DNA of 64,000 nt from Metallyticus violacea (Eukaryota; Arthropoda; Insecta; Mantodea; Metallyticidae). Positions within the stretch are counted from its first letter, which is position 1; each line of letters begins with the position of its first letter. Shown in pieces: positions 1 to 11,900 of the stretch. The stretch spans positions 86,982,001 to 87,046,000 of the forward strand of contig CM060835.1 of assembly GCA_030762175.1 (NCBI GenBank). The letters are read 5' to 3'. Position numbers and translations under genes: made by a program. The notes below the pieces were generated by a model. The model made no database searches, had not been told where the DNA came from, and saw only the letters and a program-made list of their open reading frames with translations.

Positions 1-775
1 TGTGTCATTCTCAGATGAATACAGCTGGTAGGAAATGGTAGGAAAAGAGTTTGTATACTACCCTGAGAATGGTTTGCAGAATGTGTATTCTATTTGGCAG
101 TAGTTTCGAGGTGGTGTGAGGTGGTATCTCTATGGAAGCCTGAATGGATTTAGTGTTCATTGAAAACAGTAACCCCAATGTTCACCACTATATCAATGTT
201 CTCGCCAATTAGTCATACACTATGCTCCATTTGTTGGAGATAAATTTATATTCATTCACAACAATGCTGATCCACACACAGTGCATATCGTACCATGGTA
301 TCTTCATGAAATGGGGATTGTTCAATTCAACTTTCTGGCTTGAAGCCCTGACCTAAACCCTATAGACCATCTCTGGGATAATCAAAACCATGCCTGAGAA
401 AATGGAGGTCATAATTAAGGCTACAGGAGGGCCCACCAGATACTGAGCATTTGTTTTGTTGTTCTGAGAGTGAACTTGAGTTGATGTATCAATATAGCTT
501 CCATTTTCAATGTCAGTGAAATTTAATGAACAAATATTGAACATAAAATTTAAGTGAAAAATTTGACAAATAGAGTATATCTTTTATTTATGAAAGCCAC
601 TGTATCAAAATTGATAAAAAAAATTGCAAATTGATGTGTTACAATTTCATTAAAGTGTAATCTTTAAAATGAGAATGTTTTCAACAAAGTTATTTCTGGA
701 ATTACTTCGATATTTACATTTAAATTTCATTTTTATTAACTATTGTAAGTGATCAGTTATTTTTGCCGGTGAGTG
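1..775 (+). mobile_element. Tc1-like DNA transposon, 3' portion, degenerate
   Basis: Translation of the plus strand gives the second catalytic block of a Tc1-family transposase (FIHNNADPHT near 250-280) and then SPDLNPIDHLWD near 344-379, with a TGA stop at 341-343 and frameshifts before it. In the Tc1 family the last catalytic residue after SPDLNPI is usually Glu; here the codon is GAC (Asp). The 3' end is marked by a terminal repeat reading, on the minus strand, CACTCACCGGCAAAAATAAC, a typical Tc1-like TIR, next to a TA at 776-777. The 5' half lies off the window. The copy is dead. It sits in the intron following exon 5 of the RabGAP gene. Confidence 0.75.
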
Positions 776-3700
776 TATATGAACCACGTATTAGTCTGAT
801 TTCAACTTAATTTGGTACTTGCAATGAACTATAACAAATTGTTAATACTAATCTATCATTTACAGAAATTACACAGCAAATATTTATTGATTGGGAAACA
901 GTCATTAGGTCAGCAAATCTATTGGACATTAAATCTATGTTTCTTCTTTTTCTCCATTAGAAAGAGAATGAAATCAAATCCACCCCTTCCCTCTTACTTT
1001 AGATTATACATTTATATAGCTTTTTGGGAGTTAAAATTAAGTTCCTTGAAGGTTGGCGTTTGCAGTAAAGCTGCTTTAATGGGAACTCTAAGCAATCATA
1101 TTCCTTTTACCATAATAGTTGTAAAGAAATGCCACTCCATAAGTATTTTAAACTCATATTCATATTTAATTGTACTGCTGCTCCCTCACTAAAGTAATAC
1201 TTTTTATAGCTTCATTATGAGTGTGATTTACATATAATATCACTTAATTTTAGGCAGGACCTTTATACTATTATGGACTATCATCAAAATGACCAACATA
1301 CAAATTTAATTTATCCTAAACTGAATATGTATGATATATTATATATAGGAGATTTTTACTTTGGAGCTATTTCAGTGATAACATTATCATTCTCTGAATA
1401 ACCACCAACAATAATGACAACAGCACAAAATCTCCCTCTAAATCTAATTAGAAAACTCTATTAAAAATATCACAACAAGCATTCTGTAGGATTTACTTGT
1501 TAACCAGTGGCTTTCTTCGATTTAAGTACAATAGTTGTTGCATTGCCAAGCATGTTGTACATCAAAGACAGGCCACTTACTTTGATGCCATGGTTCAAAA
1601 TGAAAAGACTTGACTATATACATATGGATGATTTAATGACAGCATGTGACTATTCTCTTTTGAATTTTCATATTTTATTGTTGTCTGTGCTTTTTCTGTT
1701 AAGCGAATGACAGACAGTATAGCAAAATCTTTATTGTTAGCTAGCACATACCTCTTTGTTTCAGCCCAGATCAATTCTATTGCAATGAAATGACAATGAT
1801 ACAGAGGTAGTCTAATTATTTTAGGGCCATTTCTTGCAGCAATATCATCTTTATCATGTAATTTAGGAATAGCAGTTCTCTCTTACAAGTTCAAATAATT
1901 CAGACTTTTTCAAATCACCTGTAACTGGCTTATTATGGCTAATAAGCCACTTCAACACTACACATTTTTATATTTCATTGTCAGAGCTATGTCTAAAACA
2001 CCTGAGCGATATTCAACATAAACCATCATAATCACTGATGGTCTATGCAAATTAACCAACAGTTGTTCCTAGAAGAATTTCAGAAAAGAAGTATGGTTCA
2101 TTTCCTTAATGGTAGTCTTCTGTTTTCTTTAATCTGAACACGAGACAACAGTTTGGAATAAACCCACATAAGTTTCTAGCATGCAACCTTTAATTAACAG
2201 TATCCCCATTGTTGATTCCAAAGTATCATTCATTTATCCTTTGTTAACTGTGTGGTTAGCACTCATTCAGGTCTTTTCCAGCCAAACCATATCCTGAAAT
2301 TCAAGTTAAATTATTTCATGGAAAAATCTACAGCACCAGGCACAGATGTTGGGTTTTTCTAATAAAATCTTATGGCCATTCAGCTTTTTGTAATAGAAGC
2401 CCAGTTCTTTCACTATTTTATGAAGGGATCTATTGCTGCATTTGAAAAGTGGGGCGTTCTTTTCTGGGATAATAGGCATAATTGTGGCAATGAATGGCAT
2501 CCTGTTAGAAAAGCTCAAGGTTTACAACCAGGTTACATCTTCTGTTCTTCCCTGGAGTTACTAGTCTAAATGAAGATGAGGATGGTGGCTGGTTTTCTTC
2601 AATGCCATATTTCTCCTTGTCTTGCTTAACTATTATTTTTTTACTTATTCCAACTACTCATGATGTTCCATCTAGCATTTTTAAGTGAAAATAAGACCTC
2701 CCTACCTTATTCCCTCTTTACTCGTCAGAGTACTTCCTATGAAGCATACAATTTCATTCACCTGTCCTTTTATTGGAATACCTCTACCAAAAAAATTTTT
2801 GTTCACTTTCTCACTACATTTTCTTTTGCCTTTTTCTGTATTACTTAAGAATGTTTGTTTAGTCATGATTAAATAATTGTGCCTTCTTAAACTCAGATTA
2901 AAAAAAATGCAAATATGTGCTTGTGCACACACATCAATGAGTAACTGTGCACTAAATTTTATATTTACCAACGTTAATACATTTGAATGTATGCAAATGA
3001 AATACAACAGTAAAGAATGCACAACTTGAGACTGATGCACTTCCATCACTGGAAGAGAAAAGTGTTTATTTACATAAGCAAGCACTAGCATGCAAGCATT
3101 AAAAAGATTGCTGCAATAGAATAATTCTTGTGTTATGCAAATAATACATAAAGGGATGAGTTAATCATAGATTGCAAATTGGCAGTGTAGGATTTGTATA
3201 CCTGGTTGCTATGGAGATGTATTGCTTCTAATATGTGCATTTCCTGAATTTCATGCCCCACAAACACATGGTCAAGAAAATGTCAATCACAATCTCTGGT
3301 TGCATGAATAATAATAATAATAATAATAATACATTGCACGCTACTCTCAACCTTAAGTGCAGCATTTATACTTTAATAATTCCCTAGTTTTTCCATATTT
3401 CATCATGGAATTTTAAGTGATGGAATATGTATTTATTTCAGCACAGAGAAAAAGCATAATACAAAAAATATTAAATTTTAACATATTAATAATTCTTTAT
3501 TTCATTGTCAGTTTTAATATGTACTCAAAGTGAAAATCCTTAATAACTTAACAAAAACTTGAAACCTGTCTATTTATTATTGTACTGATATAGGTTTTAT
3601 TTGGATAACACAAAGCATATTTTTAAAATATTTTAAACAATAACCTACATGTCAACCCTGCTAATATTTTGCCCATCACTGCAATTGGCCCACTGATGAT

Positions 3701-4977
3701 TTTATATATAATATTACAACACTCATATATTAGAATACTTAAAATATCCAGAACCTGACATTTTAAAACTTTACATATTATATGGAATGATCCCACATTT
3801 ACATATCTAAGTACCCTCGTAACCTTTCTTAGAGTAAGAAAAATTCAATTTTTAAAATTCATATAGTTCCTCAAAATAATTCTGATAAACCCTTATATGT
3901 TAGATTTTTGCAAAATTGCCCTTTTACAACAATAAAATAAAGACTGCTCTTCAGTGTAAATAATCTTTGATGGCATTATCAGCAAAGATACTTATGGAAT
4001 GATGAAAGCAAAATAATATAAACTAGACTGAAAACAGCAACTAAGTGAATTAATAAATTAAAATGGCTTTATTTTTTTAAATACTTTGAAATCTTTTTAA
4101 ATGTGGCTGCTCACTGTTAATTTTTATGTTAATGGGTTCACACTTCATGACAGAGGATGATAAATTGTGTGATGCTGTACAGCTCCTTCAATGATATGCA
4201 TGAGGTTATAAGAACATGTAAATTACACCACAAGTAAAAACTATTGAAAATAAATGCACCTGAATCAAAAGTTAATGTAATTTATTGATACAAATTAGTT
4301 TTATCTCTTTGAGTTTCTTTTATAAAATGTATTGAGTAATACCAATAATATGTTATAATTTTAGTTTAGGATTAATTAATAATAGAAATTTTAACGTTTA
4401 GCAAATTTTATGTTGACATTTTCTCTAGACAGTCAATTTATGTTTCACGTAATGAAATTATTATTTGCAACAGAATAATTTTCCTACTCCATTCTGCCAA
4501 TTAAACAGAAATGTTCTTGATGTGAGACCCTTACTTTTCTGGCTGTAAAAATGGTGTGGGGGAAGAAAAGGGATGGTCTAGTATGTAAGTAAATATAGTA
4601 ATATCAAAAGTATTTCTATTAAATCAACATTTACATTGTATTGCAATTTAGCCAAGTGAGAATAACACCACATTATTCTTTATTTTTCGAGCATCCTATA
4701 ATGAATGCTTATAACAATAAAAATATGTAAAGTGATAAACTAATTTTTTCTTTCACATGTTTCCAGATGGTATATATCAAAACTGGCAAAATCAAACGAC
4801 TACTGGGTATAAACTTATTTACATACATATAAAAGAGAACATCCCAGACAATGTAGTAAGCCACATACTTGGCAAAATTAATTAAAGAAAGCAACAAGTT
4901 TTCTTTTTCTGCTTTACATTCTCTTTATATACAGAACAAAAGTGAATATCCCAACAAATAAGAGAAGTTTAGCTCAC
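776..4977. other. Intronic sequence without a recognisable gene
   Basis: AT-rich unique-looking sequence with a short (AAT)n run near 3307-3331. I searched the minus strand for the next RabGAP1 exon (the part of DUF3694 following the LLEM at the end of exon 5) and found none, so this whole stretch appears to be intron. The open frames here are short and have no recognisable motif. Confidence 0.5.
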
Positions 4978-5166
4978 CATCTCTAGAAGCTGCATATCAC
5001 TGTGCTTGACATTACGACCTGGACTGACTAGAACACCAAAACACCTCTCAACCTCAAGTTCTCTCTCATTATCTAATACCTGTTGCACAGTTAGACATAA
5101 CTGTTTCTCTAGATTTACACGCAGCTTGAAGCCACTGCGATCTTTTGGAACTGCACTAAAACCACC
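4978..5166 (-). CDS. RABGAP1: RabGAP1-like coding exon 5 (start of DUF3694)
   Basis: Acceptor: ATGTTACAG precedes GGTGGTTTTAGTGCA. Donor: GAGATG is followed by gtgagc. The 63 codons (residues 299-361) include GGFSAVPKDRSGFKLR, ELEVERCFGVLVSPG and SDMQLLEM. The family sequence has FSAVPKDK, IERCFGLLLSPG and SDMHLLDL at the same spacing. Both ends are phase 0. The next exon would be left of base 1. Confidence 0.92.
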
Positions 5167-5858
5167 CTGTAACATAAATATGAATTACTCTAAATTTAAA
5201 TTAAAGCTTTAGAAATTCTATCTTCTTGAGTCTTCAGTATGGTAACCAGCTAAAAAAAAACATAACTGGGACAAATGTAATAACGTATGTAACACTGGAG
5301 AGTATTATAATATACTCTCTAGCTTTCCTTTCTTTTACTAACATCATAAGCAGACTAGGCAGGCCTTCAGGATGACAAATGAAAGGAATTAACAATAGAT
5401 GAAGAAACTTGGTATACAATAGCATCAAAGGTTCTTTATATGGGTGAATGGAAACCTTTGGAGGAAAACCCTCACATATAAAAGTTGCTTTAACATAGGG
5501 TCAAAATCAGGCACACCATTTACAATATATTGCCTGAGTCACAAAGGTGCAAAAGAAGTTTTTTAAAAACATTTTAATCCAATCTTAGGTGGCACAATTC
5601 CAAAATAATCAAAATCAAATATATAATAAACCAAAACATTTTCAGATATCTAAAATAAAGAAGAGCTAATTAAGGTATAAACAGTAAATTATGCCAATCA
5701 ACAATGGTAATTGGATCAAATGTAATTTCTGAGCATTTTTTCAGAATCTATTTTTCCAAAAGACCATTTTTACTAAAAGTGGTAATCCTAATTTCAATTT
5801 TCCAAAAAAACCAATTTCTGAAAGAATTTCTTCTAAATCTCCTTAATTCCTAATTTTA

Positions 5859-5925
<67 letters not shown>

Positions 5926-8900
5926 CAATGTGCATTTTATTAAAATAAAATTTAAATTGTGGTATATAATGAAATTTTAAAAAGTAAAATTATGTGCAAG
6001 ATGGCAAAGATAGCCTGACTGATAGTTCTTCTTCTTTGCACATTGGATATGATGAAACTATACTTTTTATCCTCTTTTGAACAACAGTGCATTTCCTTTT
6101 TTGAAACTACTGTCATTGTCCTATCCATTCTGAACTGCTCTGTTATTGTTCAGAGTCAGCTTTAAAACTGAATAAAAACTGGGGAATTGTCTTTTAATCC
6201 TCCGCTGAAAAGAGTTATGAAGCTCCTCATTCAGGTTATTTGAGCTACGAGGGTAGGTCCATAAATTTCCGGCCTCGCCAATAAGGATTATTGCCTTCAC
6301 AAAACCCTTATCTGATAAATATATAATTGCAGCTGTAACTTCCACTCCACTGTGTTCAGTTGTTCAGATATAGTTGCATAAAGAAGGCTATGTGCAGAAG
6401 ATTGTGACATGTTCAAAATGGCATATCCAGCTGTTATTAAGTTCTACACAAAAGAAGGACTTACTCTAAATGAAATTACACATGATTGGACAGTGTGTTT
6501 GGGGAAGCTTCCTCCTCATCTTCTACTGTAAAAGAATGGGCCAAACTTTTTCGAAGGGGTTGAGAAAGCATTGAAGACAAAGAGTGTGCAGGTCGACCCT
6601 TGGAGATACTCACTTCTGAAAACATCTCTCTTGTGAAAGAATAAATTATGGAAGGCCTGCGGTTCAAAGTTACAGAAATAGCAGGAAGGGTGGGCCTTTC
6701 TAAAACAACAGCCCTTCAAATTATTCATGAACATTTAAACATGAATAAGGTTAGTGCTAGCTGGGTGCCTAGACTTCTTTCTTCAGTCCAAAAGCAGTTA
6801 TGAATCATCTGTTGTCAGGCATTTTTGGAGCTCTGCCATGGCAATGACAGAGAAGTTCTGCAAACATTGTTACAGCATATAACACTATAGCCTTCTAATA
6901 TGATCCCTTGTCCAAAAGAGAATCAATGGCGTGGTGTAAACCTTTTGAAGCACCATCTCTATAGGACAAGGTCATCAGTCAAATAAGATCATGGCCACAA
7001 TCTTTTGGAACTATGAAGGAATACTCTTCATTGGCTTCAATTTTTGTTGATTTGATTTATTTATAGATGCTCTTTAACAACTCAGGTCATCAGCGTACCA
7101 TTCAATTCAGGGCGTGAAACGGCCAACAAATTTTGCTCAAAGGCCTCTTCTTTCAGGCTTGAGGTTCTTTTTCAAACCGTAAATGGGACCCACGGCTTAA
7201 CTTCCCTTTGGAAGGAACCCATACTTAGGTTTTTTACGCCCAAAAAAATCCATCAATCCTGGCTGGGTTTGAACCGGCAATCTTGGGTTTAGAAGTATGG
7301 TTACCACTACACCACCAAGGCCAACAATTGGCTTCAAGGAGAGGAACACTACAGTAAATGGGGAGTACTATGCTGGCCTACTGCATGACTACGTGCTTCC
7401 ATCAAAGAGAATATGTGAGGAAAGCTGAGTGGTGGTGTGCGCCTTCTTCACGAAAATGTGCCTGTGCACACAGCTCTTGTTGCAAAGGAAGCTGTGAAGA
7501 AATGTGGCATCAAGGAGATAGACCATCTACTCTACAGTCCATGTTGATTTGTTTTATTTACGGATGCTCTTTAACATCTCAGGTCATCAGCGTAATATTC
7601 TATTCAGAGCATGAAACGGCCGACAAATTTTGCTTAAGAGGCCTCTTCTTTCAGACTTGAGGTTCTTTTACGTGCCGTAAATGTATGACATGGACCCACG
7701 GCTTTATTTCCCTTCCCAAGGAAGCCATATTTAGGATTTTTATGCCCAAAAAAATCCATCATTCCTGACTGGGTTTGAACCCGCGCTCTTGGGTTTAGAA
7801 GGTAAGTATGGTTACCACTACACCAACAGGACCGACTCTCTACAGTCCAGATCTAGCTCCCAGTGACTATTTCCTCTTCTGAAAACTCAAGAAGGAACTT
7901 TGAGGAAGGAAATTTAAATGTGACGAAGAAGTGATCGATGCTGTTTATGCTCATTTTGCAGACAAGACTTCTGACTATTTTTGGGGGGAGTGAAATGTTA
8001 ATCCAAAGATGTGAGAAGTGTATTGCAATAAAGGGTAACTAAAGTGAAAAGTGAAATATAGTTTTTGTCTTTATTATATCTAGAAAATAGTTAGGCTGGA
8101 AACTTATGCACCTATCCTGGCATGTTGATTATAGATGGTGGAGCCATATTCGGTAGGCACATAGCGAGCATATGTTGCATACTTTTTTTCCTTGAGATCT
8201 TTGGCCAAAAAGAAAGTTATCGCGGTTTATTAACATTGCTTTGCAGTTTCATCTCTAATATTATTTTATCAACAACAGTGACAAAGCTACAGCCAGTAGC
8301 ATACATAGTTCATTCTTTATTCAATCTCCAGATTATTAAACTGTTATTGTAGCCCTTATTAATTTGTTTTATTTATGGACACTCTTTAACATCTCGGGTC
8401 ATCAGCATCCCACTCAATTCAAGGTGTGAAATGGCCAGTAAATTTTGCTCAGAGGCCTCTTCTTTCAGGCTCCAGGATCTTTTTTGTGATGTAAATCTAC
8501 AACACGGTACCCATCGCTTTACTTCCCTTCCGAAGCAAGCCATACTTAGGATTTTTACGCCCGAAAAAATCCATCGACCTTGGCCAGGATTGAATCCATG
8601 ATCTTGGGTTTATGAGGCAAGTATGATTACCACTAGACCACCAGGACTGATTGAGCCCTTAAGCCTATAAAGATTGTCCTAAATGGAAGATGCAGCAAGA
8701 TACTGTTGAAATGCCCAACAGGTCACTTATAATTAACCTCTTGAAGATGTGAGTTGGTTGTATGATGTTTATTGCCAATTACATGTTGACCATAGAATAC
8801 TATTTATAGCTATTGTATAACAGTGTTATCATTGTTATCTAGTATAACGATACATCAATTCCCTCTTCTAGAAGCTGCATGACATTGGTGTTGATGGAGG

Positions 8901-11900
8901 GGCTTGAGTACAACCTTGCAGGCCAGGAGGCGAATGCTTGTCACCAGTGAGATATCAGACTAAGAAGCAGCCTAGTATCTTAAACATCTAAAATCCAACT
9001 CCAGGAGGGATCTCAGTAAGAAATCTCTTGGTCTCCCAGTAGGAGCCCGTACTTATTGGGGCAATGGTCCACCTTAAGCTAAGGTGGGAAGCATTGTGCC
9101 GAGGGCTATATGGCACCAAGATATGATAAATGGTGTAGCTAACGATTACTTCAAGCACCAGGCAAAATCCTATAGTATCTAGCCTTATGTCAGTGTAGGG
9201 GGTTCCATGGCATTGACAATTGTTTTCCCCATACTCATGGAAGAAGAAGAAGAAGAAGAAGAAGAAGAAGAAGAAGAAGAAGAAGAAGAAGAAGAGGAGG
9301 AGGAGGAGAAGGAAGAGGAAGAAGAAGAAGAAGAAGAAGAAGAAGAAGAAGAAGAAGAAGAAGAAGAAGAAGAAGAAGAAGAAGAAGAAGAAGAAGAAGA
9401 AGAAAGGAATTGGGGATTTCCAGTTCAAGAGACCTCAGACCTCAGTAGATATAAAAGAACCCATAGAGGAGGTACATGAAGGTCTAGCTAATCAAGTCTC
9501 ATCCTCAGCTACAGCTGTTTATGAAAGGGAAAGGACAACATAAGCCCAGAGGAGAATACAGAACTTTTATATACTGCCTCAAAGGCAAACAGTTACATCT
9601 GGGCAAAAAACTTTCCATTGCACAAAGAAAGAAACAGGTCATAGAAACCAATAAGGCGCAGAAACACAAGAGCTAACAGGAAATAGTTGCCCAAGCAACC
9701 TGGGAAAGAGAGAGAGGGAGATTTTTGTAAACCTTCCAGATCACAAGATCCGAAGTGCTGGATCAGAAAGGAATGGCACCAAAAGGAACAGCTCTGAGAC
9801 CAGTACTCCATCTTAAGTTGAGAATCATCAAAGACCTATTCAGAAAAAGCCATAGGGTGGAGAGCAGGCTGAAGCTAGACCTAGTATTTCTGATGTAATC
9901 TACAGTCAAGCTCTGAAAAAGGCAGTAGATCTGGATAAGTAAAAGAAGTCAGCAATAACCCAGAAGCTATATTGGAGGCAATCTGGTGCCAAATTTAAGA
10001 GCAGCTATATTGAGAAAGGAATAATGTACATTACTTGTGCTGGTAAGGAAGCCAGTCATGGCTGATGGAGAAAGTGCTATGCATCAAACCCTAGGAAGGG
10101 ACTAAACTGCTAGAGAAATAAGCAGAATTATCAGGGTACTTGCATGGTTCCCCACCAAATTCTTTAAAGACAAAGAACCAAAAAGAATATTAAGCCCATG
10201 AAAACCCAGAATTCTGGGTTTAAGGGAGAAGCATGAAGAAGAATCATCACTTCATTGTTGGCAGAGTATTAAATCAACTCATTAGCCAATTAAGAATAAA
10301 GCAGAACCATCTGACATGACACTAGTAATAACTATTGCTGAACCTTCTCTAAAGATGCCTACTGAAATGAAATTTAAACCCTTCTTGAGATTCATTCAGT
10401 TAACCTTCAGAGTGCTAGGGGCTGAAAGCAAAACCTGGTAATGCTGAAGGTAAACCTACAGCATAATATGGGAGCCTCAGCCTCTCTTCAGAAACTCCTA
10501 GTGACAGGGTGTATTGACATAGCCCTGATAAAAGAACCTTGTTTGTCAAAGGAAGGATATCAGGACTAACTAATTTCTCAGAGATAAGATAATTTGTGAC
10601 ACTCCAAAAATATAAGGTTTGTACATATGTATATTAAACAGGAATTAAAATTTCTTACCCTGTGGGAGACCTATCAATGGTAAGATTAATATATCAACAG
10701 CAGGAACCATGAAGGATGTTGTAGTCACCTCTACTTACCTACTATATTACTCACCCAATCCACCATCTTCTGAAGAATTGGTGGAATTTAAAATTTCTGC
10801 AGGCAATTTAACCTGCAGATCACCATTGGTGCTGATGCAAATGCCCACCATATAGTGTGGAGCAGTGCCAACATAAGTGAAACAGGTTAGTCATTATTGG
10901 ATTTTACAATATCCAAAAACCAATTAACCTTAACAGGGAAGATGAATCCACCTTCGTTACTTAAAGACACAAAAAGGTTATCGATGTAACCCTTGTATCT
11001 CCACTCATGTGGAAAAGTGATATATGTCTGATGAACCATATCTCTCTCAGATCATAGATACATTAAAATGGAAATTAGTGCAGCTGATAAACCATCATTT
11101 CAACCATCATTGAAATTCACCACTTACCAACTGGGCACAGTATGTAGAGTCTTTATAGGGAATGTTACAGCCGATTAAACCACCTATTAGGAATGTATAT
11201 GATATAGGTGGTATTGGAACAATTACAAGAAGTCGTCATTTCCTCATTGCATAGTATAGGGCTTTCATGTAAAAAGTATCCTACCTATAGGGGAAAGAGT
11301 GGGGAGTGCCACTTGCAGCTGCCAAGATTCAAAACATGGCACTGCACATGCGAATAGGGGAACGCCTAAAGCTTTCCTGCTGGAACTTAAAATTAGAGCT
11401 ACAGGGCTTTCATGTAAAAATTATTTGCACGTGTAGTGCCATGTTTTGAATCTTGGCAGCTGCGAGTGGCACCCCCTACTCTTTCCCCTATAGGCAGGAT
11501 AGTTTTTACATGAAAGCCCTGTAGTTCTAATTTTAAGCTCCAGCAGGAAAGCTTTAGGCTAGTGGAACAATGGTCTTAAGGAAATGAACAAAATTTATAA
11601 CTATTCAACAAAGTGGAAATAAGAAGTGATGGGTTGAGAATAAAAAGACCATCACAGTATATAACAAGATGATAAGGAAAGCCAAACAGGACTCTTTGAG
11701 GAAGTTATACCAAGAGGTGGAAAACATATCTGAAGTAGTATGCCTCCATCCTGGTCAAAGAACTTGTTAGTCCATAGGCTCATGGAAAAAACCTGATGGC
11801 ACTTATAGGAAAACTAGGAAAGAAACCGTAGAAATATTATTGCAAATACATTTACCAGACTCATTAGTCTCTGAATCTGAAAATGGGGTTCTCTGTCAAA

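Larger units (their letters stand above)
6248..8120 (+). mobile_element. mariner transposon, nearly full length, inactivated, carrying two SINEs
   Basis: The left TIR begins CGAGGGTAGGTCCATAAATT at 6248. The right end, read on the minus strand from 8120, begins CCAGGATAGGTGCATAAGTT. A TA precedes the left end; the right flank is CA, presumably a mutated TA. Removing the SINEs at 7041-7326 and 7542-7837 with their duplications leaves about 1.27 kb, the usual mariner length. The coding strand starts near 6411 and shows helix-turn-helix remnants, then WVPRLL, LCHGND, PVHTALVAKEAVKKCGI, and LYSPDLAPSDYFLF at about 7838-7882, the block carrying the third Asp of the DD34D triad. Several stops and frameshifts (for example around 6527 and 6640) show that it is dead. 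It lies in the intron between exons 4 and 5 of the RabGAP gene. Confidence 0.9.

Noticed and set aside
812..1192. 126-codon plus-strand frame next to the Tc1-like element
   Set aside because: Low-complexity, hydrophobic AT-rich translation without motifs.
2702..3091. 129-codon minus-strand frame in the left intron
   Set aside because: No homology to the expected RabGAP1 sequence, no splice signals in phase, composition like neighbouring intron.
8988..9543. Long open frames of poly-Glu, poly-Lys and poly-Phe
   Set aside because: They are the three translations of the (GAA)n tract, with no domain on either side.
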